A stretch of DNA of 64,000 nt, taken from NCBI GenBank assembly GCA_913048385.1, contig CAJWVZ010000014.1, forward strand, positions 1 to 64,000. Reading direction: 5' to 3'. The DNA is from an uncultured Gammaproteobacteria bacterium. GTDB lineage: Bacteria; Pseudomonadota; Gammaproteobacteria; Pseudomonadales; Pseudohongiellaceae. This document shows, piece by piece, positions 63,514 to 64,000 of the stretch. The position numbers were made by a program, and so were the translations under genes. A model generated the notes under the pieces. That model had not been told where the DNA came from. It saw only the letters and a list, made by a program, of their open reading frames with translations, and searched no databases. Numbering within the stretch: position 1 is the stretch's first letter; each line of letters opens with the position of its first letter.

Positions 63514-64000
63514 ATGAGATATGAAGCGCAGCCTGATGCAGGCCCAGCGCAAAAAAACCAGAAATCGCAGTTGTGGTTTATTTGGCACAGCTGGTTGGGT
63601 GTACTCAGTGGTCTACTTCTTTTTATCGTTTGCTGGGGGGGTACTTTTGCTACTATATCATATGAACTCGATTGGCTATTTAACCCAGATCAGAGGGTCC
63701 AAGCCATAGGCGAGATTCGCCGTTTAGAGGATATTTATCAGAGCGTCGCTAACACATTCCCCAATAGCAGTGTTGAGACCGTATATTCACCTCGGTATTC
63801 GAATTTTGCTGCTGAATTATCAATACGCAATGAAAAAAACCAATCTAAAAGGGTTTATGTTAATCCGTATACACTTGAAATTACCGGTGTAGCTCCTTTT
63901 TTGAATATACAGCGTTACCTTCGGGACTTTCATAGACGTCTTTTTACTGGGAGCTTTGGTTTTTACTTAATTTGCCTGTCGTCAATTCCCTTGATTGGTT
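63514..64000 (+). CDS. Second PepSY-associated membrane protein, N-terminal part (cut by window edge)
   Basis: The frame is open from ATG 63514 to the end of the window (162 codons). It shows the same start as the preceding protein: WFIWHSWLGVLSGLLLFIV, a first membrane helix, then YVNPYTLEITG and LRDFHRRLFTGSFGFYLI, as in PepSY-TM proteins. It is a distant paralogue of its neighbour. A run of seven G (63635-63641) lies in its codons. It begins 14 bases after the stop of the first PepSY gene, so an operon is likely. Confidence 0.8.
   Translation, partial: MRYEAQPDAGPAQKNQKSQLWFIWHSWLGVLSGLLLFIVCWGGTFATISYELDWLFNPDQRVQAIGEIRRLEDIYQSVANTFPNSSVETVYSPRYSNFAAELSIRNEKNQSKRVYVNPYTLEITGVAPFLNIQRYLRDFHRRLFTGSFGFYLICLSSIPLIG

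Noticed and set aside
1-64000. Search for tRNA, rRNA, riboswitch, IS element and prophage signals
   Set aside because: No cloverleaf with a GTTCGA-type loop, no transposase or integrase motif and no recognisable riboswitch core was seen in the gaps. A covariance-model scan would be needed to exclude small RNAs.

Overview
The window is a contiguous stretch of a gammaproteobacterial chromosome. The evidence is gene order. The blocks rpsB-tsf-pyrH-frr-uppS, map-glnD and nadB/rpoE-rseA-mucD-lepA-lepB-rnc-era-recO are arranged as in Pseudomonas and its relatives. The sequence looks moderately AT-rich, and it carries PepSY and TonB iron genes and many one-gene exported proteins. A marine oligotrophic gammaproteobacterium is my inference; I cannot name a genus. 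I see no tRNA, rRNA, CRISPR array, prophage or insertion sequence.

Bases 1-28500 are housekeeping. On the minus strand lie rpsB-tsf-pyrH-frr-uppS (translation, UMP kinase, cell-wall lipid carrier). Diverging from it are map, glnD, an ArsC-like gene and dapD-dapE (nitrogen sensing and lysine/diaminopimelate synthesis). Next come rsmJ-uppP, tsaB, a histone H1-like gene, adk, and mazG-rlmD-recO-era-rnc-lepB-lepA. The sigma-E regulon core (mucD, rseA, rpoE) follows, with a clear sigma-E-type promoter in front of rpoE. nadB diverges from it, followed by sdhE and ygfZ. Expected neighbours are missing: no rseB/mucB or mucC between rseA and mucD, no relA between rlmD and mazG, and no dapC near glnD.

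Bases 28500-38900 are accessory. They hold exported or lipid-anchored proteins of mostly unknown role (cupin, TPR protein, small secreted proteins), an AlkA-type glycosylase, a fumarylacetoacetate hydrolase-family protein with a signal peptide, an exported catalase-peroxidase, a glycerol-facilitator-type channel and a DUF4920 protein.

Bases 38930-44030 hold the most interesting unit. It is a minus-strand operon that starts at a promoter whose -35/-10 spacer is a perfect 19-bp Fur-like palindrome, and it ends at a strong bidirectional terminator. It encodes two small unknown proteins, a 2-Cys peroxiredoxin, a TonB-dependent receptor of the haem/haemoglobin type, a lipoprotein with the two-lobed CbiX chelatase fold, and a pseudoazurin-like cupredoxin. 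I infer an iron- or haem-acquisition pathway that includes metal handling and redox steps outside the cytoplasm. A translationally coupled pair, cytochrome c5 plus an aldonolactone oxidase, diverges from it.

Bases 45800-61000 again hold mostly independent genes. They include a duplicated NIPSNAP-like protein, a HAD phosphatase, a YdjM-type membrane protein, a DnaQ-GIY-YIG fusion nuclease, an S66 carboxypeptidase with a twin-arginine-like leader, malic enzyme, a protein with three carboxymuconolactone decarboxylase repeats, a serine beta-lactamase-fold hydrolase and a candidate zinc metallopeptidase. The window ends in a Fur-box-associated operon (DUF3325, a DUF3649-like protein and two PepSY membrane proteins, the last cut by the window edge), a type that often accompanies siderophore or haem reduction.
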